Shown: piece after piece, positions 8,215-16,529 of the stretch
How positions within the stretch are numbered: the first letter of the stretch is position 1
How the letters are laid out: every line of letters begins with the position of its first letter
Source of the DNA: an uncultured Caulobacterales bacterium
GTDB lineage: Bacteria; Pseudomonadota; Alphaproteobacteria; Caulobacterales; Caulobacteraceae
Length of the DNA: 64,000 nt
Direction: 5' to 3'
Assembly: GCA_903884425.1 (NCBI GenBank)
Contig: CAISEP010000007.1
Location: forward strand, 62,001-126,000
Made by a program: the position numbers and the translations under genes
Notes under the pieces: generated by a model
The model's database searches: none
What the model was told of the DNA's origin: nothing
The model's input: only the letters and a program-made list of their open reading frames with translations

Positions 8215-9524
8215 TGGCGCAGGCCCACACGGTCCGCGGCGGACGGCCGACCCGGGCGCGCTTCGGGGTCCTGGCCCTGATCGCCACGGGCACCATGATC
8301 AACTATCTGGACCGCACGGTGCTGGGCATTGCCGCGCCGCAGCTGACCAGGGACCTCGCCCTCAACGCCACGGTGATGGGCTTCGTCTTCTCCGCCTTTT
8401 CCTGGACCTATGTGCTGGCCCAGCTGCCGGGCGGCCTGTTCCTCGACCGGTTCGGGACGCGGCTGACCTATTTCCTGTCCGTGGCCTTCTGGTCCCTGTT
8501 CACCCTGGCCCAGGCCTTCGCCACGGGGTTTGCCAGCCTGCTGGCCTTCCGTTTTGGCCTGGGCGTGTCCGAGGCGCCGTGCTTTCCCACCAACAGCCGC
8601 ATCGTCGGCACTTGGTTCCCGAGGAACGAGCGGGCGCGGGCCACGGGGGTCTATACGGTGGGTGAATATGTGGGCCTGGCTCTCTTCAGCCCGGTGCTGT
8701 TCTGGCTGATGGCGAGGTTCAGCTGGCATGCCCTGTTCATTGCGGTGGGCGCGGCGGGGTTGCTGTTCTCCATCGTGTGGCTGGTCGCCTTCCGGGAGCC
8801 GGAGGAGAGCCGCTGGGCCAATGCCGCGGAGCTGGACCTGATCGCCGCCGGGGGCGGGCTGGCCGATGCCTCGAAGGGCGGGAGCGGCTTCAGCTGGTCC
8901 GGCGCGCGGGTGCTGCTGGCGTCCCGGCAGATGTGGGGCGCGGCGGTGGGCCAGTTCGCGGGCAATTCCACCCTCGTCTTCTTCCTGACCTGGTTCCCCA
9001 CCTATCTGGCGACGGAGCGGCACATGGGCTGGGTCAAGGTCGGCATCTTCGCCGTGCTGCCCTTCATCGCCGGGGGACTGGGGGTGCTGTTCGGCGGGTT
9101 CGCCTCCGACCGGCTGCTGCAGGCGGGCCGGTCGGCGAGCCTTGCGCGCAAGGGGCCGATCATCCTGGGCCTGGCCCTGGCCTCCAGCATCGTGCTGGCC
9201 AACTACGTGCCGTCGGACGCCGCGGTGATCGCCATCCTGTCCCTCGCCTTCTTCGGGCAGGGCATGGTGGGCCTGGGCTGGACCCTGATCTCCGACATCG
9301 CCCCCAAGCCGCTGATGGGGCTGGCGGGAGGCATGTTCAACTTCGTCGCGGGCCTGGCCGGCATCGTGACGCCCATCGCCATCGGTGCCATCGTGCAGGC
9401 GACCCACTCCTTCACCGGCGGGCTGGTGTTCATCGCCGCCATCGCCGCGGCGGGAGTGGTGTCCTATGTCTTCGTCATGGGGGAGGTCCGGCGGATCCCC
9501 CTGCCGACGGACCCGTCCGCCTGA
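8214..9524 (+). CDS. MFS transporter, anion:cation symporter type
   Basis: A 436-residue protein with twelve predicted membrane spans. The N-terminal INYLDRTVLGIAAPQL and RFGLGVSEAPCFPTNSRIVGTWFP are typical of the ACS family (glucarate, galactonate, phthalate and tartrate carriers), whose substrates are carboxylates taken up with protons. It overlaps the DUF3237 stop codon by one base and precedes a second MFS gene by 58 bp. In the operon it would move the carboxylate product across the inner membrane. Substrate identity (for example quinate or shikimate) is inferred only from neighbours. Confidence 0.85.
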   Translation: MAQAHTVRGGRPTRARFGVLALIATGTMINYLDRTVLGIAAPQLTRDLALNATVMGFVFSAFSWTYVLAQLPGGLFLDRFGTRLTYFLSVAFWSLFTLAQAFATGFASLLAFRFGLGVSEAPCFPTNSRIVGTWFPRNERARATGVYTVGEYVGLALFSPVLFWLMARFSWHALFIAVGAAGLLFSIVWLVAFREPEESRWANAAELDLIAAGGGLADASKGGSGFSWSGARVLLASRQMWGAAVGQFAGNSTLVFFLTWFPTYLATERHMGWVKVGIFAVLPFIAGGLGVLFGGFASDRLLQAGRSASLARKGPIILGLALASSIVLANYVPSDAAVIAILSLAFFGQGMVGLGWTLISDIAPKPLMGLAGGMFNFVAGLAGIVTPIAIGAIVQATHSFTGGLVFIAAIAAAGVVSYVFVMGEVRRIPLPTDPSA

Positions 9525-9582
9525 CCGGCGACGGCGCAACACTTCAACCGGCGGCCGCGGGCTGCCCTGCGGGGACGAGATC

Positions 9583-10794
9583 ATGGCGGGATTTGCGGAG
9601 CGGAACCGCTCGACCCTGACGGTGCTGATCTGCTTCCTGGTGGCGGTGTTCGAGGGCATCGACCTGCAGGCCGCCGGCGTCGCCGCGCCGCACCTGCTGC
9701 CCCTGTTCCATCTCAGCCCGGTGCAGGCGGGGCAGTTCTTCAGCGCCAGCACGCTGGGCCTGCTGATCGGGGCCCCGGTCAGCGGCTGGCTGGCGGACCG
9801 GGTGGGGCGCAAGCTCATGCTGGTCGTATCTCTCGTCCTGTTCGGCGTCTTCGCGCTGGCCACGGCCTTTGCCGATGATTTCACCAGCCTCTCGGCCCTG
9901 CGCCTGGGTACAGGCGTCGGCCTGGGCGGGGCCCTGCCCAACATGATCGCGCTGGCCACGGAGAACAGCCGGCCGGAGCGGCGGGGCCTGGCCGTGGGGC
10001 TGATGTATTGCGGCATGCCCCTGGGCGGAGCGCTGGCGAGCCTGGTGACGGTGCTCGGTACCAGCGACTGGCGCACGGTCTTCTATCTCGGCGGCGCCGC
10101 GCCCCTGCTGGTGGCCCCGCTGGTGATGCTGGCCCTGAGGGAGTCCCGACAGCCCGAGGCGGAGGCGGCGGACGCGCCCCGCCGTCCCGGCGTGCTGCGG
10201 GCCCTGTTCCTCGACGGGCGGGGCGTGAACACGCTGCTGCTGTGGACCGCCTTCGGCTTCACCCTGCTGGTGCTCTATCTGCTGCTGAACTGGCTGCCGT
10301 CCCTGCTGGTCAGCCGGGGCCTCAGCCGGGCCGTGGCGTCGGAGGTGCAGATCGCCTTCAATCTCGGCGGCGTGGTCGGCAGCGTGCTGGTGGGCTGGCT
10401 GATCGACGGCCGCCACCGGCTGGCGGTGACCGTGGCGAGCTTCGCCCTTACCATCGGCTTCCTGTTCGCCCTGGCCGCCATGCCCGCCGCGCCCGTGGTG
10501 GCGATCCTGGTGGGCGGGCTGGTGGGGGTCGGCATCATGAGCAACCAGGCGGTGCTCTATGCCATCGCGCCGCTCTGCTATCCCATGAACGTGCGGGGGG
10601 CCGGGGTCGGCGCCGCCGTGGCGGTGGGGCGGCTGGGCTCCCTCATCGGGCCGCTGGTGGCGGGGCAGCTGGTGGGGGCGGGGCACGACGCCGCCGACGT
10701 GTTGTTCAAGATGCTGCCCATTGTCGGCGTGGGCGCGGTGGGGGCGCTGATCCTGTCCCTGACCCGCAAGCCGGACTTCACCGCCGCCGGTTGA
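9583..10794 (+). CDS. MFS transporter, aromatic acid:H+ symporter (AAHS) type
   Basis: The 403-residue permease starts at ATG 9583 (not the further-upstream open frame, which overlaps the preceding gene). It has LVAVFEGIDLQAAGVAAPHL in helix 1, SGWLADRVGRK in loop 2-3 and RLGTGVGLGGALPNMIAL. These match the AAHS group containing PcaK, BenK and MhpT. Such carriers import protonated aromatic acids such as 4-hydroxybenzoate, protocatechuate or phenylpropanoids. Two MFS genes of different subfamilies in series suggest that two products of one substrate are imported separately. It is convergent with the carboxylesterase gene 9 bp away. Confidence 0.85.
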   Translation: MAGFAERNRSTLTVLICFLVAVFEGIDLQAAGVAAPHLLPLFHLSPVQAGQFFSASTLGLLIGAPVSGWLADRVGRKLMLVVSLVLFGVFALATAFADDFTSLSALRLGTGVGLGGALPNMIALATENSRPERRGLAVGLMYCGMPLGGALASLVTVLGTSDWRTVFYLGGAAPLLVAPLVMLALRESRQPEAEAADAPRRPGVLRALFLDGRGVNTLLLWTAFGFTLLVLYLLLNWLPSLLVSRGLSRAVASEVQIAFNLGGVVGSVLVGWLIDGRHRLAVTVASFALTIGFLFALAAMPAAPVVAILVGGLVGVGIMSNQAVLYAIAPLCYPMNVRGAGVGAAVAVGRLGSLIGPLVAGQLVGAGHDAADVLFKMLPIVGVGAVGALILSLTRKPDFTAAG

Positions 10795-10803
10795 GCGACC
10801 GGC

Positions 10804-12468
10804 TCAGTCCCGGGGCGTGGTCCGCGGCGGCGGGGCGCCCGGATCGGCGGGGGGGTGCGCCGCCTGCCAGTCCATGCGCCTGAGGTCCATACGCCGCACC
10901 GCCGTCTCGTTGCCGATCTCCAGATAGACCGGACGGGCCGGCGTCCAGGCGGGCCAGGGCATCTCCGCCGTGGACGGATTGCCCGTGTCCGCAAAGGCGA
11001 TCAGGGCCTTGACCATGCGGTCGGTCAGGGCCCGGTCCGCCGTCCCCCAGGCCCGCGCCGGGCGCAGGTCGTTGTAGTGGTCCAGGGTGTCGAGCCAGTA
11101 GGGCACGTCGGCGGTGTGATAGGCCCCGACCGTGGCCGGGTCCTGGTCCGCCGGGCGATAGCCGGGGGCGTAGGGGTGCTTGCGCACGAAGGTGTCCACC
11201 CAGACGGGCGAGTGATTATACCGGGCCTGCAGGTCGCCGCAGGTGCGGGAATTCTGCAGGAAGCCCCCCTCCATCGCCGCCTGATGGGCGACTTGCGCGA
11301 CCTCTGCATCGGTATGCGCGGGATAGAGGTGCAGGAAGGCCTCGGCGTCGGCACCATACATCCGCCGGGCGGCGGCCTCGTACTTCGCCACCGTGTGGGC
11401 GCGGGTGAGGGGGCTTCGGTTGGAATCGATGTCGTCCCCGTTTGAGCCCGCGATCACCGGCACGTCGCTGCCCGCATGGGCGGCGAGGGTCGCGGCCTTG
11501 GTGGCCGTCAGCTCATAGCCGTCGATCACGCCGGGCGCCCGCAGCCCGGCATTGCTGACGCCCAGCTGCGACTCCGCCTGCTGGGCGAGGATGCGGTCGG
11601 CCTGCACCTGGCGCAGGGCCGCGAGGTCCGCCACGTGCAGCCTGGCCTGCAGTTGCTGGCCCACCGTCTCCGCCTGGGCCAGGGGCACCGGCGCGCCGAG
11701 CAGGCCGGCATCGTCGAAGGTGCAGGCGCTGGACATCATCGCGCCGCGGAACAGGCCCTTCGCCCGGGGGCTGAAGATCTGGGTAGCCACGGACATGGCC
11801 CCGAAGGACTGGCCCGCGATCACCACCTTGTCCGGATCGCCGCCGAAGCGGGCCACATTGTCCCGCACCCATTGCAGGGCCGCGGTCTGGTCCATGAAGC
11901 CGTAATTGCCCGAATGGCCCCCCTGTTCCCGGCTGAGTTCCGGATGGGCCATGAAGCCCAGCAGGCCGACGCGATAGTTGAAGTTGACGAAGATCGCCCC
12001 GCGCCGGGCCACGTTCTCCCCGTCATAATTGGCCATGCCGGACGAGCCGATGGTGCCGCCGCCCCCATAGATGAAGACGATCACGGGAAGCCGGTCCCCG
12101 GCCTTTGCCTGGGCCGGGGTCCAGAGGTTCAGATAGAGGCAGTCCTCCCCCGTCGGTTCCTCGCCGAAATAGTGGTTGATGTCGTGCGGCCGCAGCACCT
12201 GGATGCATTCCGGCCCCTTGCGGTCGGCGTTCCAGATTCCGTCCCAGCGCATGGGCTGGGGCGCGCGCCAGCGCAGGTCCTGCACCGGCGGCCGGGCGAA
12301 GGGCACGCCCAGATAGGCCTTCACCCCGGAGGGCAGGCGGGTGCCGGACAGCTTCCCCCCCGTGGTCTCCACCGGGTCCCCGGCATTGGGGATCATCGAG
12401 GCCGTGGCCAGGGGCGCGCCGAGGGCCAGCAGGGCGGTGCAGGCAAGGGCGGTCAGGCGGAGGGTCAT
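10804..12468 (-). CDS. Exported type-B carboxylesterase
   Basis: The 554-residue protein has a signal peptide (LTALACTALLALGAPLATA). The type-B carboxylesterase pattern runs GVPFARPPVQDLRW, EDCLYLNLW (108-116), oxyanion loop YGGGG, Ser221 in GQSFGAMS, and a His in AYHTADVPYW near the C-terminus. The acid is probably in AGSNGDDIDSN. Members hydrolyse carboxylic esters, including aromatic ones (tannase- and feruloyl-esterase-related enzymes). The start at 12468 is the ATG just before the signal peptide. It is divergent from the 3-dehydroshikimate dehydratase with a TetR-type palindrome in between, consistent with release of quinate/shikimate and hydroxycinnamate from an ester. The real substrate is not readable from sequence. 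Confidence 0.85.
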   Translation of the reverse strand: MTLRLTALACTALLALGAPLATASMIPNAGDPVETTGGKLSGTRLPSGVKAYLGVPFARPPVQDLRWRAPQPMRWDGIWNADRKGPECIQVLRPHDINHYFGEEPTGEDCLYLNLWTPAQAKAGDRLPVIVFIYGGGGTIGSSGMANYDGENVARRGAIFVNFNYRVGLLGFMAHPELSREQGGHSGNYGFMDQTAALQWVRDNVARFGGDPDKVVIAGQSFGAMSVATQIFSPRAKGLFRGAMMSSACTFDDAGLLGAPVPLAQAETVGQQLQARLHVADLAALRQVQADRILAQQAESQLGVSNAGLRAPGVIDGYELTATKAATLAAHAGSDVPVIAGSNGDDIDSNRSPLTRAHTVAKYEAAARRMYGADAEAFLHLYPAHTDAEVAQVAHQAAMEGGFLQNSRTCGDLQARYNHSPVWVDTFVRKHPYAPGYRPADQDPATVGAYHTADVPYWLDTLDHYNDLRPARAWGTADRALTDRMVKALIAFADTGNPSTAEMPWPAWTPARPVYLEIGNETAVRRMDLRRMDWQAAHPPADPGAPPPRTTPRD

Positions 12469-12530
12469 GGCGCGTTTCCCGTGTCCACGTCGTCTGGGCG
12501 ACGGCTTTGGATTTTCCCCGATCATCCATG

Positions 12531-12558
12531 AATGTACTATCTGGTTCAATCATTATTG
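12531..12558. promoter_or_regulatory. Putative TetR operator, site 3 (esterase / quiC divergent promoter)
   Basis: ATGT followed by ACTATCTGGTTCAA (12536-12549) aligns with the other three sites at CTGGTT and the left arm, with two arm mismatches. On the minus strand TTGAAC-N17-GATGAT could serve as the carboxylesterase promoter and would overlap the site. This is the weakest of the four. Confidence 0.4.
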
Positions 12559-12650
12559 CGGTAGGGTGACGGCATCATCAGACCCGGCGTCCGCACCTGC
12601 CCCGACCCGCCTGCGCCGGGGGCGGCGACCAGGCGGAGGAGGCCGTCCCG

Positions 12651-14525
12651 ATGCTGAAGTCCATCGCCACCGTCGCGCTGAAGGGCGCGCTGATCGAGAA
12701 GCTGGACGCCGTGGCCCGGGCCGGTTTCACGGCGGTGGAGATCTTCGAGAACGACCTGGTGGTCAGCGACCTGACGCCCGCGGAGATTGCCCGGGAACTG
12801 GCGGCGCGGGGGCTCGCCTGCATCTGCTTCCAGCCCTTCCGGGATTTCGAGGGGCTGGCGGGGGAGGCGCGGGTCCGGGCCTTCGAGCGGGCGAGGCGCA
12901 AGTTCGAGCTGATGAACACCCTGGGCACGGACCTGATGCTGGTCTGCTCCAGCGTGGTGGCGGACGCCAGTGCGGACCCCGAGGTGATCGCGGCGGACTT
13001 CCGCGAGCTGGGCGATCTGGCAGCGGCGCACGGGGTGCGGGTGGGCTATGAGGCGCTGGCCTGGGGGCGGCATGTGCACGACCACCGCCAGGCCTGGGAC
13101 ATCGTCCGGCGGGCGGACCATCCGTCCATCGGCCTGATCCTGGACAGCTTCCACTCCCTCGCCCGCGGCATTCCGACCGAGTCCATCGCCGACATCCGGG
13201 GGGACAAGATCTTCCTGGTGCAGATCGCCGACGCCCCGGCGACGCCCATGGAACTGCTGTACTGGAGCCGGCATTTCCGCTGCTTCCCCGGCCAGGGGGA
13301 CTTCGACCTGACCGCCTATGTGGCGGAGATCGTCAAGACCGGCTATCGCGGGGCCCTTTCGCTGGAGATCTTCAACGACCGGTTCCGCGCCTGGTTTCCG
13401 GCCCAGATCGCCGAGGACGGCTGGCGGTCCCTGGTCAATCTGGAGGACCGGATCGCCCGGCGCCTCGGCCCCCGGGCCGACCTGCGGGCCCTGCCGGAGA
13501 AGGTGGTCCCCTCCGGCGTCACCTTCCTGGAATTCGCCGCCCACGGATCGGAGGCGCAGGAGTTGCGGACCCTGTTCGGCGCCCTGGGCTTTGCCGAGCA
13601 GGGCCGCCACCGGACCAAGGCGGTCAGCCGCTTCGTCCAGGGCGGGATCAACCTGGTGCTGAACGAGGAGCCCACGGGCTTTGCCCATGCCTATTCCGTG
13701 GCCCATGGGGCGTCGGTCTGCGCCGTGGGCATCGGCACCCGGGACTTCGCCACGGCCCCCCTGCGGGCGGAGGCCATGGGCATGGCCGCCTATACGCAGC
13801 AGACCGCGCCGGGGGAGCTGCAGATCCCGTCCCTGCGGGGCGTCGGCGGGTCGCTGCTGAGCTTCACCCCGCCGGAGCCGGGGGCCGATTTCTGGAACAC
13901 CGATTTCGAGCCTGTGGCGACTGCGGCGGACGTCTCCATCGGCCTCACCCGGGTGGATCACGTGGCCCAGTCCATGCCGCTGGAGGAGTTCCTGTCCTGG
14001 CAGCTCTACTACACCTCCCTGCTGGCGGTGGAGCGGATGCCGTCGGTGGACATTCCCGACCCCTCCGGCCTGGTGCAGAGCCAGGCGATCCAGTCGGCGG
14101 ATGGGGCGCTGCGCTTCACTCTGAACGGCGCCGGGGGGCAGACCCTGGCCTCGCGCTTCGTCAACGCCTATTTCGGCGCGGGCGTGCAGCACATCGCCTT
14201 TGCCACCGACGACATCTTCCGCACGGCGGAGGCCCTGCGTCGCAACGGGGTGGAGACCCTGCGCCTGCCCGCCAATTATTACGACGACCTGGAGGCGCGC
14301 TTCGGCCTCGACGCCGACCTGCTGGCCCGGCTGGCGGCCCATGACGTGCTGTTCGACCGGGACGCGTTCGGCGACTATTTCCAGATCTACAGCCGCGCCT
14401 TCCACAAGCGCTTCTTCTTCGAGGTGGTGCAGCGGGGGGCCTATGCCGGCTATGGCGCGCCCAACGCCCCGGTGCGGCTGGCGGCCCAGGCCCGGGTGGG
14501 CGGGGCGACGGCGGCGGTACCCTAG
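12651..14525 (+). CDS. quiC: 3-dehydroshikimate dehydratase (two-domain QuiC/QsuB type)
   Basis: The 624-residue fusion has two domains. Residues 1-285 form a sugar-phosphate-isomerase-like TIM barrel with metal-binding acids in VGYEALAWGRHVHD, LILDSFHSL and SLEIFND. The C-terminal half is a 4-hydroxyphenylpyruvate-dioxygenase-like VOC module with RVDHVAQ, GVQHIAF and FFFEVVQR, the His-His-Glu triad. This architecture is that of bacterial 3-dehydroshikimate dehydratases, which dehydrate 3-dehydroshikimate to protocatechuate. The ATG at 12651 follows AGGCGGAGGAGG. It completes the quinate/shikimate route begun by the dehydrogenase at 3475. The 3' end overlaps the convergent marR stop in CTAG. 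Confidence 0.88.
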   Translation: MLKSIATVALKGALIEKLDAVARAGFTAVEIFENDLVVSDLTPAEIARELAARGLACICFQPFRDFEGLAGEARVRAFERARRKFELMNTLGTDLMLVCSSVVADASADPEVIAADFRELGDLAAAHGVRVGYEALAWGRHVHDHRQAWDIVRRADHPSIGLILDSFHSLARGIPTESIADIRGDKIFLVQIADAPATPMELLYWSRHFRCFPGQGDFDLTAYVAEIVKTGYRGALSLEIFNDRFRAWFPAQIAEDGWRSLVNLEDRIARRLGPRADLRALPEKVVPSGVTFLEFAAHGSEAQELRTLFGALGFAEQGRHRTKAVSRFVQGGINLVLNEEPTGFAHAYSVAHGASVCAVGIGTRDFATAPLRAEAMGMAAYTQQTAPGELQIPSLRGVGGSLLSFTPPEPGADFWNTDFEPVATAADVSIGLTRVDHVAQSMPLEEFLSWQLYYTSLLAVERMPSVDIPDPSGLVQSQAIQSADGALRFTLNGAGGQTLASRFVNAYFGAGVQHIAFATDDIFRTAEALRRNGVETLRLPANYYDDLEARFGLDADLLARLAAHDVLFDRDAFGDYFQIYSRAFHKRFFFEVVQRGAYAGYGAPNAPVRLAAQARVGGATAAVP

Positions 14526-14959
14526 GCCCAGATGGCGCGGAGCTGGGCGATCAACCGGGCCTCGGCACCGGAGCCGGCATTGCGCATCAGCCAGGCCTCG
14601 TTCTCCGCCACATGGATGCGCAACTGGCGCACCACGGCCTCGCCGGAGTCCGTCAGGTTCAGGCCCTGCGACCGGCCGTCCAGGGCCATGCGGCTCACAT
14701 GGCCGCGGGCCTCCAGCGCGGCGATGATCGGGGCCATGTTGGCCCGCTTGATGGCCAGGGCCTTGCCGATCTCGCTCTGCCGGATACCGGGATTGGCGGC
14801 GATCAGCTGGACCACCGACATCTCCGTCAGGGTCAGGCCCAGGGGCTCGATCCGCCGCGCCAGGTCCACCAGCATGGCATTGGCCGCCCGGCGCAGGTGA
14901 TAGCCGACAAGCCCCTCAAGGGGGTTGGACAGGGACGGAGGCGAGTCATCGTCTAGCAT
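14522..14959 (-). CDS. MarR-family regulator of the hydroxycinnamate operon
   Basis: A 145-residue winged-helix protein: LTLTEMSVVQLIAANPGIRQSEIGKALAIKRANMAPIIAALEARG is the helix-turn-helix and recognition helix, then MALDGRSQGLNLTD forms the wing. It is divergent from vdh-ech-fcs, the place where MarR repressors relieved by hydroxycinnamoyl-CoA thioesters are found in other proteobacteria. A perfect inverted repeat (GCTAT-N5-ATAGC, 15003-15017) sits between the genes. It shares CTAG with the stop of the convergent quiC. The effector is inferred. Confidence 0.85.
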   Translation of the reverse strand: MLDDDSPPSLSNPLEGLVGYHLRRAANAMLVDLARRIEPLGLTLTEMSVVQLIAANPGIRQSEIGKALAIKRANMAPIIAALEARGHVSRMALDGRSQGLNLTDSGEAVVRQLRIHVAENEAWLMRNAGSGAEARLIAQLRAIWA

Positions 14960-15002
14960 GGTCGATGAATGGCCGAGGGGCTTGTCCTTGGCAAGAATTA
15001 CA

Positions 15003-15017
15003 GCTATCCATCATAGC
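15003..15017. promoter_or_regulatory. Perfect inverted repeat, putative MarR operator
   Basis: GCTATCCATCATAGC is a perfect 5-5-5 palindrome between marR (start 14959) and the aldehyde dehydrogenase (start 15041). Its position just upstream of the vdh ribosome-binding region suggests repression of vdh-ech-fcs. Confidence 0.5.
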
Positions 15018-15040
15018 AATAAAACGAGGGAAACGGCAGG

Positions 15041-16492
15041 ATGGACGACACCACGGTCAATCTGGTCATCGGTGGGGCGATGGTCCCCGGCGCGGCGACC
15101 TTCGAGCGGTGCAATCCCATGACCGGCGCGGTGGCGACGAGGGCCGCGGCCGCCACGCCGGACCAGGCGCGGGCGGCGGCGGACGCGGCGGCGGCGGCGC
15201 TGGCCGGATGGTCCGCCACGGGGCCGGGCGGGCGTCGGGCCCTCTTGAACAAGGCCGCTGCGGCGCTGGAGGCACGGGCCTCGGACTTTGTCGCCGCCAT
15301 GATGGCCGAGGTCGGCGCGACGGAGGGCTGGGCCCGCTTCAACCTGATGCTGGCCGTGGGCATGATCCGGGAGGCCGCGGCGCTCACCACCCAGATCTCG
15401 GGGGAGCTGATCCCCTCCGACAAGCCCGGGTGCCTGGCCATGGCCCTGCGGGAACCGGCCGGGGTCGTGCTGGGGATCGCGCCGTGGAACGCGCCCATCA
15501 TCCTCGGCGTGCGGGCCATCGCCGTGCCGCTGGCCTGCGGCAACACCGTGGTCCTGAAGGGCTCGGAGCTCTGCCCCCGGACCCACGCTTTGATCGTGGC
15601 GGCGTTCCTCGATGCGGGCTTCGCCCCCGGCGTGGTCAATTTCGTCACCAATGCCCCGGCCGAGGCGGGGGCGGTGGTCGGCGCGCTGATCGACCATCCG
15701 GCGGTGCGGCGGATCAACTTCACCGGCTCCACCGCCGTGGGGCGGATCATCGCCCGCCGGGCGGCGGAGAATTTGAAGCCGGTGCTGCTGGAGCTGGGCG
15801 GCAAGGCCCCCCTGCTGGTGCTGCACGATGCGGACCTGGACGAGGCGGTGAAGGCCGCCGCCTTCGGGGCCTTCATGAACCAGGGCCAGATCTGCATGTC
15901 GACGGAGCGGATCATCGTCGTGGACAGCGTCGCCGACGCCTTCGTGGCAAAGTTCCGCGCCAAGGTGGAGACGCTCGCCGTGGGCGACCCGCGGGAGGGC
16001 AAGACCCCCCTGGGTGCCGTGGTGGACCGCAGGACCGTCGAGCATGTGCAGGGCCTGGTGGCCGATGCCGTGGCGGGCGGCGGGGTGCAGGTCACCGGCG
16101 GCGCGTCCAACGGCGTGCTGATGCCCGCCACGGTGGTGGACCGGGTGACGCCGTCCATGCGCCTCTTCCGGGAGGAGAGCTTCGGCCCGGTGGTGGCGGT
16201 GATCCGCGCCGCCGACGAGGAGGCGGCCATCGCGCTGGCCAACGACACCGAATACGGCCTCTCCGCCTCGGTCTTCACCCGCGACATCGCCCGGGGGCTG
16301 AAGGTCGCCCGGCGCATCCAGTCCGGCATCTGCCACGTGAACGGCCCCACCGTGCATGACGAGGCGCAGATGCCCTTCGGCGGGGTCAAGGGCTCCGGCT
16401 ATGGCCGCTTCGGCGGGCGGGCCGGGATCGACGCCTTCACCGAGCTTCGCTGGATCACGGTGGAAACCGAGTCCGGCCACTACCCCATCTGA
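15041..16492 (+). CDS. vdh: Vanillin / hydroxybenzaldehyde dehydrogenase
   Basis: The 483-residue aldehyde dehydrogenase has PWN at 148-150, the general base Glu251 in ELGGKAPLLVL and the nucleophile Cys285 in NQGQICMSTERI. The MPFGGVKGSGYGRFGG C-terminal motif is typical of vanillin and salicylaldehyde dehydrogenases. It oxidises vanillin, 4-hydroxybenzaldehyde or protocatechualdehyde to the acid with NAD+. It is the first gene of a three-gene operon with hydroxycinnamoyl-CoA hydratase-lyase (37 bp downstream) and an acyl-CoA synthetase. That order fits the non-beta-oxidative ferulate pathway. The ATG at 15041 follows GAGGGAAACGGCAGG. Confidence 0.88.
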   Translation: MDDTTVNLVIGGAMVPGAATFERCNPMTGAVATRAAAATPDQARAAADAAAAALAGWSATGPGGRRALLNKAAAALEARASDFVAAMMAEVGATEGWARFNLMLAVGMIREAAALTTQISGELIPSDKPGCLAMALREPAGVVLGIAPWNAPIILGVRAIAVPLACGNTVVLKGSELCPRTHALIVAAFLDAGFAPGVVNFVTNAPAEAGAVVGALIDHPAVRRINFTGSTAVGRIIARRAAENLKPVLLELGGKAPLLVLHDADLDEAVKAAAFGAFMNQGQICMSTERIIVVDSVADAFVAKFRAKVETLAVGDPREGKTPLGAVVDRRTVEHVQGLVADAVAGGGVQVTGGASNGVLMPATVVDRVTPSMRLFREESFGPVVAVIRAADEEAAIALANDTEYGLSASVFTRDIARGLKVARRIQSGICHVNGPTVHDEAQMPFGGVKGSGYGRFGGRAGIDAFTELRWITVETESGHYPI

Positions 16493-16529
16493 CCCACTCC
16501 CCCTCCGACCCCTTCAAGGACCCCACCCC

